A stretch of DNA of 64,000 nucleotides, taken from NCBI GenBank assembly GCA_026826555.1, contig JAKSZT010054335.1:4750323-4814322 (forward strand), written 5' to 3'. How positions within the stretch are numbered: position 1 is the first letter of the stretch; each line of letters starts with the position of its first letter. The notes beneath the pieces are model-generated. The model saw only the letters and a program-made list of their open reading frames with translations. It was not told the DNA's origin and searched no databases. The translations under genes were made by a program, and so were the position numbers. This DNA is from Tolypeutes matacus (lineage: Eukaryota > Chordata > Mammalia > Cingulata > Chlamyphoridae). Shown here one piece after another: positions 33,890-45,290 of the stretch.

Positions 33890-34860
33890 GCGAGGCATGT
33901 CAATAGTTTAGTCCTTTTTCTTGCTGAGGAGTATTCTGTTTACTCATTTCAGTTTGGGAAACTATATCTGAAGTAAATACCTGAGAGTGGGGCTGCGGGG
34001 TCATCTGGTGAGTATATGTCTCACTTTATAAGAAACGCCCAAATGATTTGCCCAAGGGGCCGGGCCATTTTACACTCCCATCAGCAGGCTAGGAGAGTTC
34101 CAGCTGCCCCGGTCCTCACTGAGCTCTTGGTATTCTCATTTTTATTAAGTTCAGTCATTCTAAGAAACGTAGTTTAATATGCAAACTCATAATGACTGAT
34201 GATGGTGAGCTCCTTTTCGCATGCTTATTTGCTATCTGAATGTCCTCTCCATGAAGTATCTGTTCAAATCTTCTGTCCATTTTTTAAAATGAGTTGCTTT
34301 TTAAATTATTATTGAGTTGAGAGTTCTTTATATATTTTGGAAACAAGTTATTTATCAAGTATGTGGATTTTAACTATTTTCTCCCATTTCGAGGCTTACC
34401 AGTACCTTTTAAGGAACAGGAGTTCATCATTCTAATAAAATCCATCTTATCACTTTTTTCCCTCTTAAAGATCTTGCTTACTATGTTGTATCTGAAATGT
34501 CTTTGCTTAAGCCAAGGTTGAAAGCTCTCTCATATTTTCCTCTAGGCTTTACAGTTAGACATCTTAAACTCAGGCACATGGCGCGTGTTAATTTTAATAC
34601 ATGGGGTGAGGTATGGAGCAAGGTTCCTTGTGCATGTGGATGTCCAGCTGTTGCAAATACTGCCGAGAATCAATCAGCCACACACGTGTAACCGCGGGTC
34701 TATGATGGACTCCCCATTCTGCTCCGCTGATCTACAGGTCTGCCCTTTTCACCAATACGGTCGTCTTCATCACTGTAGCTTTATAGTAAGTCTGGAATAC
34801 TCTAATCACGTGTAAGGTCAAACTTTTCCTTCTTTACTGGCTATTGGATCTGAGTGAGAC
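33890..34860 (-). mobile_element. LINE-1 3' region fragment (inverted)
   Basis: The plus strand has reverse-complement L1 3' text: GTGGGGCTGCGGGGTCATC, TTTACACTCCCATCAGCAGG, AAGTATCTGTTCAAATCTTC, AGAGTTCTTTATATATTTTGG, and ACTGTAGCTTTATAGTAAGTC. Old and frame-broken. Compare the parallel text of 41560-42160. Confidence 0.8.
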
Positions 34861-35407
34861 CCTCAATGGCAGCTACAAACAAAATGCATGAGCTCTGCCC
34901 AAGGTACCACCCATTTCAGGTACCCAGCAACCTTTATTTGCTGGCTTCCTGGCGCTCTGCTGTGTTCAGGCCAATTCAAGAACTGAGATAAAGTGACCAG
35001 CAAGCAGTTCTATAATTGGTAAGGGATACCGACAGCTAAGGATTCTGAAGTTTATTTATCTTAAAGTTACCCCCTCACCACAGAAAAGCCATTGCCCTTG
35101 TTCTCTGGACAGCAGATGGACAAGTCAAAAGGCTAGAAAGTCAGGGTACACTCCCATTCTCTACTTACTAATACATTCATGTGGATATTGGTCAACCAAA
35201 GCAGCGTCTCATCAAGCTGTTACTGGTACCTTGGAGCAAAAGGACTAGGTGAACTAAAATCCCCTTTCTCAAACAGAAATCCAAACAAGACTCCTAAAGT
35301 GTGACCTCAAGGATTTCGAGGATCCCCTCCATTATACTCTAACTTAAAGGGGATCTTTTATATAACACCTTCTTTAAAAACCTGAATAGGTGCAATTTGG
35401 GAAAAAA

Positions 35408-35431
35408 GAGCTCCTGCGAACGCAGGAACTC
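35408..35431. repeat. short palindromic hairpin
   Basis: GAGCTCCTGCG and CGCAGGAACTC flank an AA loop; the 11-bp arms pair with one mismatch. Small; may be chance. Confidence 0.5.
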
Positions 35432-36789
35432 GTAAGCTTGCCGCTGCCGACACCTGGCATTTCCTGTGTGCTAATCAGCTGGCACTCTAGTTCGTAAGTC
35501 GCCAGTTTGCTCTAGAAACGAATTTCCACTGAGTAGAAAACTGAAAACCACTCGTCTAAGTGGATTCCCTGCCTCCTACTGGAGATCCAAATCCATGTTG
35601 TTTCTTTTAAAATCTAGCAGGAACCTCCAGATGTCAGTGAAGAGTTGCTGCACACAAACTGTTAGTAAAACAAAGTGGGCTTAAAAACAGTGTTAGCAAA
35701 TGGCCAAGTACTTAACCTGTTATATCTATTTTGCCTTTAAAAATAAAAAGATTGCTGTACCCCCAATGCATTAAGCTTCCTTTGGAAGCAGCCCCATTGA
35801 CAACTTTACCCCTAAATTTGTTACAATCCCCCTACCCAAAACATAGCTAGAAAATTCAAAACCCAGTAAGGAAAACGAGAGACCTAATCTATAAAACAAC
35901 AACGAGTTGGAGTCCAGTACCCACAGGCACAAACGTAAGGGCACTAATTATCTATATTTCATGCTTCGGAGCTTATTTCCAAACTGTTGGTGCTCATCCT
36001 TCCCAGCAAGTAGCTGGGGGTCCTCTTTTTACTCAGCCTCAGGAGCCTGCAAGGCCAGACCCATAAACAGGCTTTCACCTCTGAGACTGAAACAACATGT
36101 GTGCATGTCTGTACTCATTTCTGAAGAGGGGGTCCACAGCTTCCATCAGATTCTCCAAGAGTCTAGGATTCTTTAAATACCCCCAGAGAAGGCACAGCAA
36201 AGGAGGTACAGTGAGAAAAAAGATCACGGTGGTCAGTGGAGAGAGGCCCCAATTAAACTCTGTAAAGCAGCCCACAGGAGTGCCCATGGTCATTTCTTTA
36301 ATTCACCCCTAATACTTACTCATCTAAGCCACCATGAAGAGGTGTCATGTTTAGCAGGCACTGGGGACAGGGCAGAGGTAAAATATAAACACACGGCCTC
36401 CTCTCCAGGACCTCATCGCCACCCAGCGAGGGGGAAGAGCGAGCCACCTGGAGCGAGCGCAGCTCGGCATCGCCCATGCGATTCCCGAAGGCGACCGGGG
36501 CACGTGCCCTCACCACCCTCACCCTCCTCTTTTTTTGCCCACCCACAGTCCCCTCCACCATTTTTATCCCACAAGCTAGTGTGCCTGCTCCGCCTGGCAG
36601 TGTCCTGGGCACCAGGACTTGCACGCAGAGGGTCTCAGTCTACAAGGCTTTGTTTTCCTACACTCCAGACACTGCCGCAATTTTTTTCCTTGGGTTCCAG
36701 AGTTTAAAATGATTCTAAAATAAAACTTTAAAGTAACGATTAGGTAAGATAAATCAATGCCTTCCAAAGACAGAACAGGTTACACTGGA

Positions 36790-37080
36790 AAGCGGCAAGA
36801 AGCGAGAGCACCGGCGACGGGCACCTGCTTGGAACCACGGGCGCGGGGACGCCCCGGCTCCGCGCTGGCGCTCTGCCCCGTTCCCGTCTCCCCCCAGGGC
36901 AGCGTGGCCAGCACGCAGGGCTCCCCAAGCAGCCTCCCTGGCGGTGTGACAGCCCGTAACCTCCCGCACGACCGAGCCCTGTTAGGAACCGGGGAGCGCA
37001 AGAGGGCGCGGTGGGCGAGCGGGCGCGGTGGGCGAGCGGGCACGGTGGGCGCACGCAGCTCCGGGCGCTGCCCGTTTGCT
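36790..37080. other. CpG-rich patch in intron 1
   Basis: About 290 bp with dense CpG (CCGGCGACGGGC, GGGCGCGGGGACGCC, GCGCGGTGGGCGAGCGGGCG) in an otherwise CpG-poor intron. Could be an intragenic CpG island or a GC-biased repeat. No TATA or start-site signal decides it. Confidence 0.45.
37004..37054. repeat. 3 x 17-bp minisatellite
   Basis: Unit GGGCGCGGTGGGCGAGC is repeated twice exactly (37004-37037) and a third time with substitutions (GGGCACGGTGGGCGCAC, 37038-37054). Lies in the CpG-rich patch. Confidence 0.9.
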
Positions 37081-37689
37081 TAGCAAGCCCGTCTTTCCTC
37101 ACAGGCCTGCGTGTCCCTCCAACAACAAAAGCTTGGAAAAGAACCCCGGTGCATCGGATGTTTGTAACTCCTTAAAGGCTTCCTATGCTACCATGTAAGG
37201 TGAAGCTAAGTAGATTCCGGTTTTTTAAATAAAGTCCTAGCTGCATTTTTGTTTTGAAAATGACTGTTTTCGGTGGTTTGAAAAGCTCTTCTAAAAGTTC
37301 CAAGAAACTTACCAGTTATCAAAAAACCATCAGAACTTCGATTTAAAACAAAAAATCTAACATTAAAAAAAGAAAGAGAAACCTCTACTTCAGAGGCGAA
37401 CCTGGTCCCTGAATACAAATACACTGACATTCTGAAGCCTGACTACAGCTGACAGCACGGCCAGGAGGACCCGCGAGCCAGCAGGGCCGAAATGCCCGGG
37501 GACAGATCTCCAAAGGAGCAGGGAGACCCTCAGGTGCTCTCCTCCCGCGCCCGCCAGAGGCCGAAGGGCGAGACCCTCACACCTCCTGGCTGAAGGCCGA
37601 CTCTGGCGCTCGACTCTGGCGCTCGGCTAAGCACTTTCCACGCACTCTTGCCTTTAACCTCCTCACAGGGGCTAGTACTGCCCTCATTT

Positions 37690-38020
37690 GACAAACGGAA
37701 GGGAGAGGCCACAGAGGTGTGGTGGGGAGGAGTTGGCGCCTCGCCGAGACGGTGGTGTGGGGGCAAGACTGCGGTGGGCAGAGAAGGGGCAGGGGAAGGC
37801 CATGCAAAGGCCCTGTGGAAGAGCAGCCGGGGCAGGGAGCATGGCTGGAGTAGAGCAACTGGGAAAGCACTGGGAGGGAAAGCTGGAGAAGAAACAGGGA
37901 AGACAACACTGAGGTCTGCCAGCCACCGAGGACTCTGGCTCCGATTCTGAACGAGGTGGAAGGTCTTTACTGCTCGGAGCAGAGTAACGTGATCAGACTT
38001 AAAGTTCAAGAGGCTCTCAT
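37690..38020 (+). repeat. ancient interspersed repeat fragment, family not named
   Basis: The run GGCCATGCAAAGGCCCTGTGG, GGAGCATGGCTGGAGTAGAGC and GAGTAACGTGATCAGACTTAAA resembles a widespread mammalian repeat, probably the same family as 7370-7700 but a different part of it. A MIR-like piece may precede it at about 37615-37700 (CATTTGACAAACGGAAGG). Confidence 0.45.
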
Positions 38021-38869
38021 AAACATGTCTGTGGGCCCTTCGTATAGCTGCTCCCCACTCCTCTCACCTGGGGAATAAAAAAAGCAAAGGAAGAAAGCAA
38101 GCTGCCCCTAAAACCATTCCCTTCCCTTCTTTCTAATACACCTGCTCTTGCCAAGTCAGCCCCTTACCTACTTCCTCAGGCAAAATACACAAGACTCGGG
38201 GCATGGGCTCTGCTTTGAAAAGTAGATGAGCAGTAATATCCAGCTTTTAGACAAATAAGACCTCTATTTTCCACTCTGCACAGCTCTGTCTTTCCACACA
38301 GGATTCAGAAGAAGGGAATAAGACACACGCACGAAGCACTGGTTTAAACATGCACACGTTTCCAGTTCACAATTTCATAGCAAGAGCCCTTAGAAAACTT
38401 CGGTAAAGGTGCTGGGAACCTTCTGGAGGAAGAACAGGATTTGGAGCAAGGCAGGGAGGTGACGTTCTGACTTCCTGGAGGCCAAGGGCGGGCCGGCAGT
38501 GACAGGGGAGCAGGCAGGACGGTGTCTGGGCGCCTCAGAGGAGAGGCACAATCGAGGCAGAAGGGTCCCCGTCCCCAGCAGCTGACTAGCACTAGTTCTG
38601 AGGATACAGTATCAAAAAAAATTTCCAAAGAACCTGAAGTTTGGCATTCACTTATTTATCCATAAATGAAGAGTGTGATTACAAATGGGAGGGAAAAAAA
38701 TAAGTTCAAATTATCAACATCAAAAAAGAAATACATATTCCCTTGAACCTTAAGAGGTTAAAAAAATTTTTTCTCCTAACATTTATTCTTCAAAGAACAT
38801 CAGAGTTAAAATGTTGGACCTCCATTTGTCCTCTGATACCTAAAAACGCTGGATTCTGCAGATCTGAGT

Positions 38870-39010
38870 CTGGATGAGGCCTCACCCAAGACTACGAATC
38901 AGAATCTCTGGGGTACGTCCCAGGCTACAGAATTTTTTAAAATCTCCCCCAGGTGAAATTGATGGATAGTTAGAGTGGAGAATCAGCAATTTAAATCCTA
39001 CCAAACCATT
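38870..39010 (+). mobile_element. MER5A-like hAT DNA transposon fragment
   Basis: GAATCAGAATCTCTGGGGTACG, CCCAGGCTACAGAATTTTTTAAAA and CTCCCCCAGGTGAAATTGATG follow the arrangement of MER5A (non-autonomous hAT-Charlie): ...AATCAGAATCTCTGGGGGTGGGGCCCAGG...TTTTTTAAAGCTCCCCAGGTGATTCTAATG. No terminal inverted repeat is preserved. Confidence 0.65.
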
Positions 39011-41090
39011 ACTACAGTAAAGGCTTACTTTTCATTTTTTGTGTGCATTTTTTTTTCTTTTTTTGTTTCTTTTTTTCCCTTAAGTTTTACTTTTCAAAAC
39101 AGTGTCAACATGTATTTCATTTGATCTCGCCTTACAACACAATGAGAACACTAATCACTAAAGCAAAAAACGACGGAAAACACATAAAACACTCGTGAAT
39201 AATTTCTATATTTTTCAGGCCTCTCAAACACTGAAAAAAAAATCAACGGCTGAGTTAACCTGAAAACCCACCTGTTTGGGACCCAGAGCGTAAACCACCA
39301 TAAATGTTTCATGGACAAGAACCTTTTATTACAAGTATTAAATGCAATAAAGGCTTGTTTCTAAATCTCGAGGAAAAGAGCCTCTACTCCCTAGGTAGCT
39401 GTGCCCTCCACATGACAGGGCCAGGCCCTGTAAACCAGATACTGAACAAGGGGCCTCGGCTGCAGGGGGCTCACAGCAGACGCTTGTCAATCGTGAGCTC
39501 AGAACTTGGCATTTCTCACAGGCATGTGAAACTTCAGAAAGCTTGGGGAAAGATGTTCTTTTTCTTCGGTTTTAAACCACAGGAAGTGACGACAACGGTT
39601 TGCGTAAGGTCACCTTTCAGACCCTGAGCTGGTCCCCTGGGCAGGCGTTTCTGGGGAAGGGCGCCTGCGCTTCCGGCCTTGCGTGGGCCTCAGGCTGCGT
39701 CGGTTCACCCAGGCAGCCTCCCGCAGGAGGCTCCATCTACCTCTTGAATAAAGCTGACCACACTTCCTCTGCTGCCCAGCAAGAGGCACCAACTGCCCCC
39801 CTGGAATGGGTGCCGCCCACGCTGCACACCTGGGTTCTGACAGGTGAGCCCAAGGTCCTCTCCAAAACCCACCAGCGTCCGTATGTCCAGAGGGCAAAGA
39901 GAGTAAGGGACGGAAAAGCTACCCAAATTCTGGTGCCGGGAAAAGAAGGTCCAAGTCTGAAAACACGGAAACAGCACTAAGGCATCACTCTCTACCAAAG
40001 GATGAGTCGGGAATGGAAGATGAAGCAATGCCGCTCAGAAACCGGGCAGCTTGGCAAGGACATAAAAGCAAGCACCTTAACAGCTCCTCTAGAGGTCACT
40101 TAAATCTGAAACAAAAGCAAGATTTGTCAACTCATGATTTAACCTACAATAGCAGATTTATATAAACTACAGAGAACAATTCTTATTCGTTTATGTCCTT
40201 CTGAAATATTTCAAAAATCCTATCACAAAGGAATACAGCATAAGGCTATACTATCTGTACATTTTTCAGAGAAAATTTTTAAAGCTTTTTTAATTTTTAA
40301 AAATGTTAAGAAGAAATAGTAAATGTTTTAATATATTAAAATCATCATCACCCATCTCCTAAATTCTCTGAAGGAAGCTTCTATAGGAAAGAGCCGACTG
40401 AAGTGCCGCTCCGTCCACTGCCCAAGTACACAGACCGGGGCTTCTCGCTGAACACCTACCTCTTGGCTTGCATATGCTAAGATCTCCAAAAGCTGGCATA
40501 TCAGACAAATTCTAAGAATTCTAAAAATCATACAAATTAATAGTCAAGAATGTCTCAATTTATCATGTTTTTCTAATTTACTTTTTCATAAGCCAATGCA
40601 ATTCTTTTCAGACAGAATACTAGAGGCTGATGTTTTGAAATTCGCACTGGATTTTGAGACATCCTTCCTGTGCGATGTTAGGTCAAGGAAAAGAATAATT
40701 AAAGGTGGCCTACGTATGACGAGTCTAAGATGTGTCTAAAGGCATCACATCTTGAACCAGAGAAAGTTAAGAGCCACTGCCTTAAAATAAACACAAGAAC
40801 ACACTTGTAACATGATGAAGACTAAATGTTCTCAGCTTAGTGGAAAGAGGACCTTTTGGTTTGGCCCATTACCTGGTTTTAAATTGTTTGTACTTTTTAA
40901 AATGCACTGTAAGAATAACACTTGTAGCATACATTTGAACACTGCAAAAATTCAGTGTTTGTCATATCTGCCTTCATACCCAGACCATAATCAGGCATTT
41001 TTGGTTTAAAAAAAAAGAACAACCCTGTACATCTCAGAAATACCCACACTGGGGTACTTGCCTCCCAATCAATGAATAATATATGTCTTT
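39010..41090. other. intron 1, nothing identified
   Basis: T-rich tracts near 39030-39080, GC-richer patch 39600-39900, otherwise unremarkable. A short MER5-like remnant might lie at 40735-40785 (CATCACATCTTGAACCAG...AGAGCCACTGCC), not secure. Confidence 0.45.
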
Positions 41091-42360
41091 AACTTTTTAT
41101 TTTGAAATAATTATAGATTCACAAGAGTTGGAAAAAATGGGAGTTTTACCCCCATTTTTTACACATTTCCCTCCAATGATAACATCTTGCTTACCTATTC
41201 AGCATATCAAAGCCAAGGAACGGACAATGGTTCAGGCCACAGAGCTTGTGTAGAGCTCATCAGTTTCAACATGCATAGAGCTGCACACACACAAACGAGT
41301 GCCACTGTACCACATGTAGATCTGTGTGGCAACTACCAGCTACAAAAGTGTGCCATGGCTTCCTAGTATCCTTTATAGCCAGACCAGCCATCACCGCCAA
41401 GCCCTGGCAACACCAGTCTGGGTCCCACCTTTATAATTTTGTTGAAGAAAGTTATGTAAATGGAATTATGCAGCATGTAATTGAGATTGCTTTTGAGATT
41501 GGCTTTTATTCATTCAGCCTAATTCCCTTGAGATCAATTCAAGCGTGTTCCTTTTAACTGCTGCATAGTATTCCATGGCATGAATGTGCCAGTTTGTTTA
41601 CTCTCTCACTTGTTGAAGGGCATCTGGGCTGTTCCCAGTTTTTTGTCTCCTACCAGTAAAACTGCTATGAACATCCATGTACAGGTTTTTACGTGAACAA
41701 AGCTTTTCTTTCTCTGGGATAAATGCCCAAGGCTGTCATTGCTAACTCATATGGTAAGTGCATATTTTGTTTTATAAGAAACAGCCAAATCTTTTCCAGA
41801 GTGACTGTACCATTTTACATTCCCGCCAGCAATGCCTGAGTGATCCAGTTTCTTCACATCCTCATCAGCATTTGGTGGTGTCACTCTTGTTTTATTTTAG
41901 CTATTCTCATAGGTAAATAGTGGTTTCTCATTGTGGCTTTAATTTCCATTTCCGTAATGACTAATGAGATTCAACATTTTATTCACATGCTTACTGGTTA
42001 TCTACCAATCCTCTTTGGTGAAATATCTGTTCATGTCTTTGCCTATTTTCTAATTGGATTTTTTTTTAACTGCTAAGTTTTGAGAGGTCTTTATAGATTC
42101 TAGATACCAGACCTTGGACAAACATGTGGTTTGCAAATATTTTCTCCCCATCTATAGCTTTTCTTTTTATATTCTTCATGGGGTCTTTTACAGAGCAAGT
42201 TTTAAATTCTGATGAGGTTCCAATTCATCAGTTTTCTCTTTTTAAGGACCATGCTTTTGGTGTCAAGTCTAGGAGCTTTCAACTATACCAAGGTCTGCAG
42301 ATTTTCTCCTGTGTTTTCCTAAAAGCTCTGTAAGTTTATGTTTTACAGGTAAGTCTTTGA
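41090..42360 (-). mobile_element. LINE-1 3' UTR/ORF2 end (inverted)
   Basis: Reverse-complement L1 text on the plus strand, in order: TTTTGAAATAATTATAGATTCAC, TAACATCTTGCTTACCTATTC, TGCTGCATAGTATTCCATGGC, TTTACATTCCCGCCAGCAATGC, CCAGTTTCTTCACATCCTCATC, CTTTAATTTCCATTTCCGTAATGAC, and TCTAGATACCAGACCTTGGAC. Degraded. Its right end abuts the plus-strand L1 5' region. Confidence 0.88.
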
Positions 42361-42655
42361 GACAGTCTTTGCATAAGGTATGAGGTTGAGCTGACACTCA
42401 TATTTTCGCCTCTGGGTATGCAGCTGGTCTAGCAGCAGTTGTTGAAAAGGCTGCCCTTCCTCCACTGAACTGCTTCTGCTGCTCTGTGACAGATCAGGTG
42501 GGGATCAAGATGGCTCCAGCCTCCAACAGAAGCTTTGAACAACCTGCAAGAACTGGCAGAAACATCTTTCTCAAAGCTCCAGAAAACAGGTAAAGGACTT
42601 CAGCAACAAGGCAAGTGCCAAATCAAGAAGAAGCCTATTTAAAAGCGCTGGGATT

Positions 42656-42843
42656 GGGAGGCGGCTGTGGCTCGATCAGTGGGGCTCCCGTTTACCATAT
42701 GGGAGGCCCCGGGTTCGGTTCCCGGGGCCTCCTGGTGAAGGCAGGCCCGCCCGCACGGCGTGGTTAGCTGACCCAGCGAGCACAAGCAGCAAGGGGGGGA
42801 TAAATGAATAAATAAATAAAATCTTTAAAAAAAAAAAAAAAAA
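42656..42843 (+). mobile_element. tRNA-derived SINE, short form (DAS-SINE-like)
   Basis: Same tRNA-like head (GGAGGCGGCTGTGGCTCGAT...GGTTCGGTTCC). It lacks the roughly 60-nt central body segment seen in the copies at 21731 and 43621 and jumps to GCGAGCACAAGCAGCAAGG. Ends in (AAAT)n and poly(A). Perfect 14-bp target-site duplication AAAAGCGCTGGGAT at 42641-42654 and 42844-42857. Confidence 0.93.
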
Positions 42844-43620
42844 AAAAGCGCTGGGATCTCACAGCACCCTAGCGGGCCCCCTCCCACCTCCTACTGGCTT
42901 GGTGCCAAGCGGCCCCTCTCCCTGGAGGGAGCAGGGTAACTCCCGCGCACAGCGCACGTCTGGCTCAAACTGTCTGGTGGTGGCCCGAGGGACTTGTGCC
43001 AGCCTAGAAGGCGGCGCAGAGCTCTCCTACAGGACGCCGGGGGAGGGCAGTCAAGGCGCGCTGCCCCGGGCCAAGGCCGGCTGGCGGCACAGCCTACAGC
43101 GCAGTGCCCAGGAGCACGCGGAAGCCTACTCCTAGGGAGGAGGGGACATTCTCCTCCGCATAGACAGGGATTCCCACAGCCACAGGCGCATGCCCTGGAC
43201 GAGGGGCAAGTGCGGCAAGGATCAGAGGTCCTGGCGTTGGCCTGGAGCTCGTCTCTAAACTCTTCCCATGGGCAAACCTTGAAGGAAAGTACAGCAGGTC
43301 CATCTGCAAGGACTGGGAGGTTTGGTTTGTTTTGCTGTTGTTTTTCCCTCCTTCCTTCCTTTTTTTTGGTTAGCTCCTGGCATTCAAAAAACTCTGTCAT
43401 AACACTAGCTGGATACAAGCTTAAGGAATAGGCATCTCAAGTCTGAACTCCAGCAATAACGCATCAAAATTCCAAAACGTCCAGGATTCAACAAAAGGTT
43501 ACAAAACAGAAAGAAACAGGAAGCGGCTGTAAAAGGAGAAGATTAAAGCATCAGAAAGCATCAATGAGGAGGCACAGACTTGGCACACTCCACACAGAAG
43601 ACTTAAAACGCTCCTAAAAG

Positions 43621-43869
43621 GGAAGCGGCTGTGGCTCAAGTGGTGGGGCTCCCATTTGCCAAATGGGAGGCCCCAGGTTCGATTCCCGGGGCCTCCTGGT
43701 GAGGGCAGGCCCGCCCCCTGCGCGGCGCGGCGAGCTGGCGCAGCAAGATGACACAACAAAGGGAGACAAGCAGACACAGAAAAACGCACAGCAAATACAC
43801 TCAGCAAGCACAAGCAGCAAGGGGGGGGTATAAATAAATAAAAATAAATCTTAAAAAAATAATAATAAT
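43621..43869 (+). mobile_element. tRNA-derived SINE, long form (DAS-SINE-like)
   Basis: Head GGAAGCGGCTGTGGCTCAAG, anticodon arm CCCATTTGCCAAATGGG with loop TTGCCAA, box B GGTTCGATTCC, long body with ACAACAAAGGGAGACAAGC, and tail ending in (AAT)n. Imperfect target-site duplication AACGCTCCTAAAAG (43607-43620) versus AACACTCCTAAAG (43870-43882), implying an older insertion than the two with perfect duplications. Confidence 0.92.
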
Positions 43870-43998
43870 AACACTCCTAAAGATGGACAAAGGACTAAAG
43901 GAAATCAGGAAAATGACAGGTGAACACAAAGAGAATATCAATAGAGAGGTGGAAATTATGAACAGGAATGAAATCAGCTGAAGACCACAATAACAGAT

Positions 43999-44178
43999 TT
44001 TTTTTTTTTTTTTTTTAAAGATTTTATTTATTTATTCATTTATCCCCCCTTTGCTGCTTGTGCTCGCTGACCACGCCGTGCGGGCGGGCTTGCCTTCACC
44101 AGGAGGCCCCGGGAACCGAACCCAGGGCCTCCCATATGGTAAACGGGAGCCCTACTGATTGAGCCACAGCCGCTTCCC
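43999..44178 (-). mobile_element. tRNA-derived SINE, short form, inverted (DAS-SINE-like)
   Basis: On the minus strand: GGGAAGCGGCTGTGGCTCAA, arm CTCCCGTTTACCATATGGGAG, box B-like GGTTCGGTTCC, a short body, (AAAT)n and an A run. Direct 10-bp target-site duplication AATAACAGAT at 43989-43998 and 44179-44188. It is only about 130 bp from the opposite-strand copy at 43621-43869, so the two can pair as an inverted repeat. Confidence 0.93.
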
Positions 44179-45237
44179 AATAACAGATATTTTTAAATCC
44201 CTGGGGGATCCAACAGATTGGAGCTGGCAGAGGAAACATTCAAGACGCTGAAGACAAGACAATGGAAACCACCCAGTCTGAGGAACAGAAGAAGGAAGAA
44301 AAGTGAACAGAGCCTGAGGAATCTGTTGGACACCATCAGGCACCCCAGCATATGCACTGGGGGCATCCCAGGAGAAAAGAGAGAGAAAGGGGTACAAAGA
44401 ATATTCAAAGAAATAATGGCTGAAAACGTACAAATTTAACAAAAGACATGAACACACACATTCAAGATGCCCACAAACTCCAAACAGGATAAACCCAAAC
44501 AGACCCACTTCCTTGCATACTATAATCAAACTGTTGATTGCCAAAGATAGAGAATTCTAGAGAGAAGCAACATGTCACATACAAAAGAGACTCAATGTTT
44601 AAATGCTGATTTCTCGAGGAGAAACCATGGAGGCAAGAAGGCAGTGGGATAACATTTAAAGTGCTGAAAGCCAAAAACTGCCACCCAAGAATTCTATATG
44701 TGGCAAAACTGTCTTTCAAAAATGAGAGAGAGAAAGACATTCCCATATAAGTGAGGGAGTTTGTCACCACTAGAGCAGCCCTGAGAGAGATGCTAAAACG
44801 TGTCCGCAAGTTGAAAGGAAAGGACAACATGAAGAAATAAAGATCCCCGGTGCAATTTCTGACAAAAACTACATGAAGGTGGGGGGATGGAAGGGTATAG
44901 GAATACAGTTTACTGAAGTTACATTGGTATCAAAGCAAACAAGATTGTTACAGGTATAGGATGTTAAATTTAGGCCCTATGGTAACTACAAGATAGAATG
45001 CCAAGAGAATATGCAAGCCCACAACGTCGGAAATTAGAGTACAGGCTGCCAGGGGCAAGGGGGAGCGGGAGTGAGGAGTTGGAGCCTGATAGAGCTTCTG
45101 TTTGGGGAGATGGGAACGTTTTAGGAAGGGAAGGGGGTGAGGGTGCCACAATGTTATGGATGTGATTAATCTCGTTGCATTTAATGAGATTATGCTTGGG
45201 AGTGCTTGAGATAGGAAAGCACATGCTATATATATGT

Positions 45238-45290
45238 GAAAGAAAGGAAGGAAGGAGGGAAGGAGGGAGGGATGAAGAAAGAAACTAGAG
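45238..45290. repeat. GA-rich simple repeat (GGAA/GGGA)n
   Basis: Purine-only run GAAAGAAAGGAAGGAAGGAG followed by GGAAGGAGGGAGGGATGAAG. Typical imperfect microsatellite; polypurine on the plus strand. Confidence 0.85.

Larger units (their letters stand above)
34860..38870. other. intron 1, mixed sequence with a GC-rich patch
   Basis: Little can be named. A DNA-transposon-like fragment may lie at 36075-36180 (CATTTCTGAAGAGGGGGTCCACAGC). A CpG-rich patch is at 36790-37080. An ancient repeat segment is at 37690-38020 and a MIR-like start near 37620. No exon recognised. Confidence 0.45.

Noticed and set aside
37004..37054. CRISPR-like array of short direct repeats
   Set aside because: The 17-bp units are contiguous with no spacers and lie in mammalian DNA; it is a minisatellite.
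43519..43530. GGAAGCGGCTGT, identical to the first 12 nt of the SINE, inside L1 5' sequence
   Set aside because: No box A, box B or tail follows. Most likely chance or old shared sequence, not a SINE copy.
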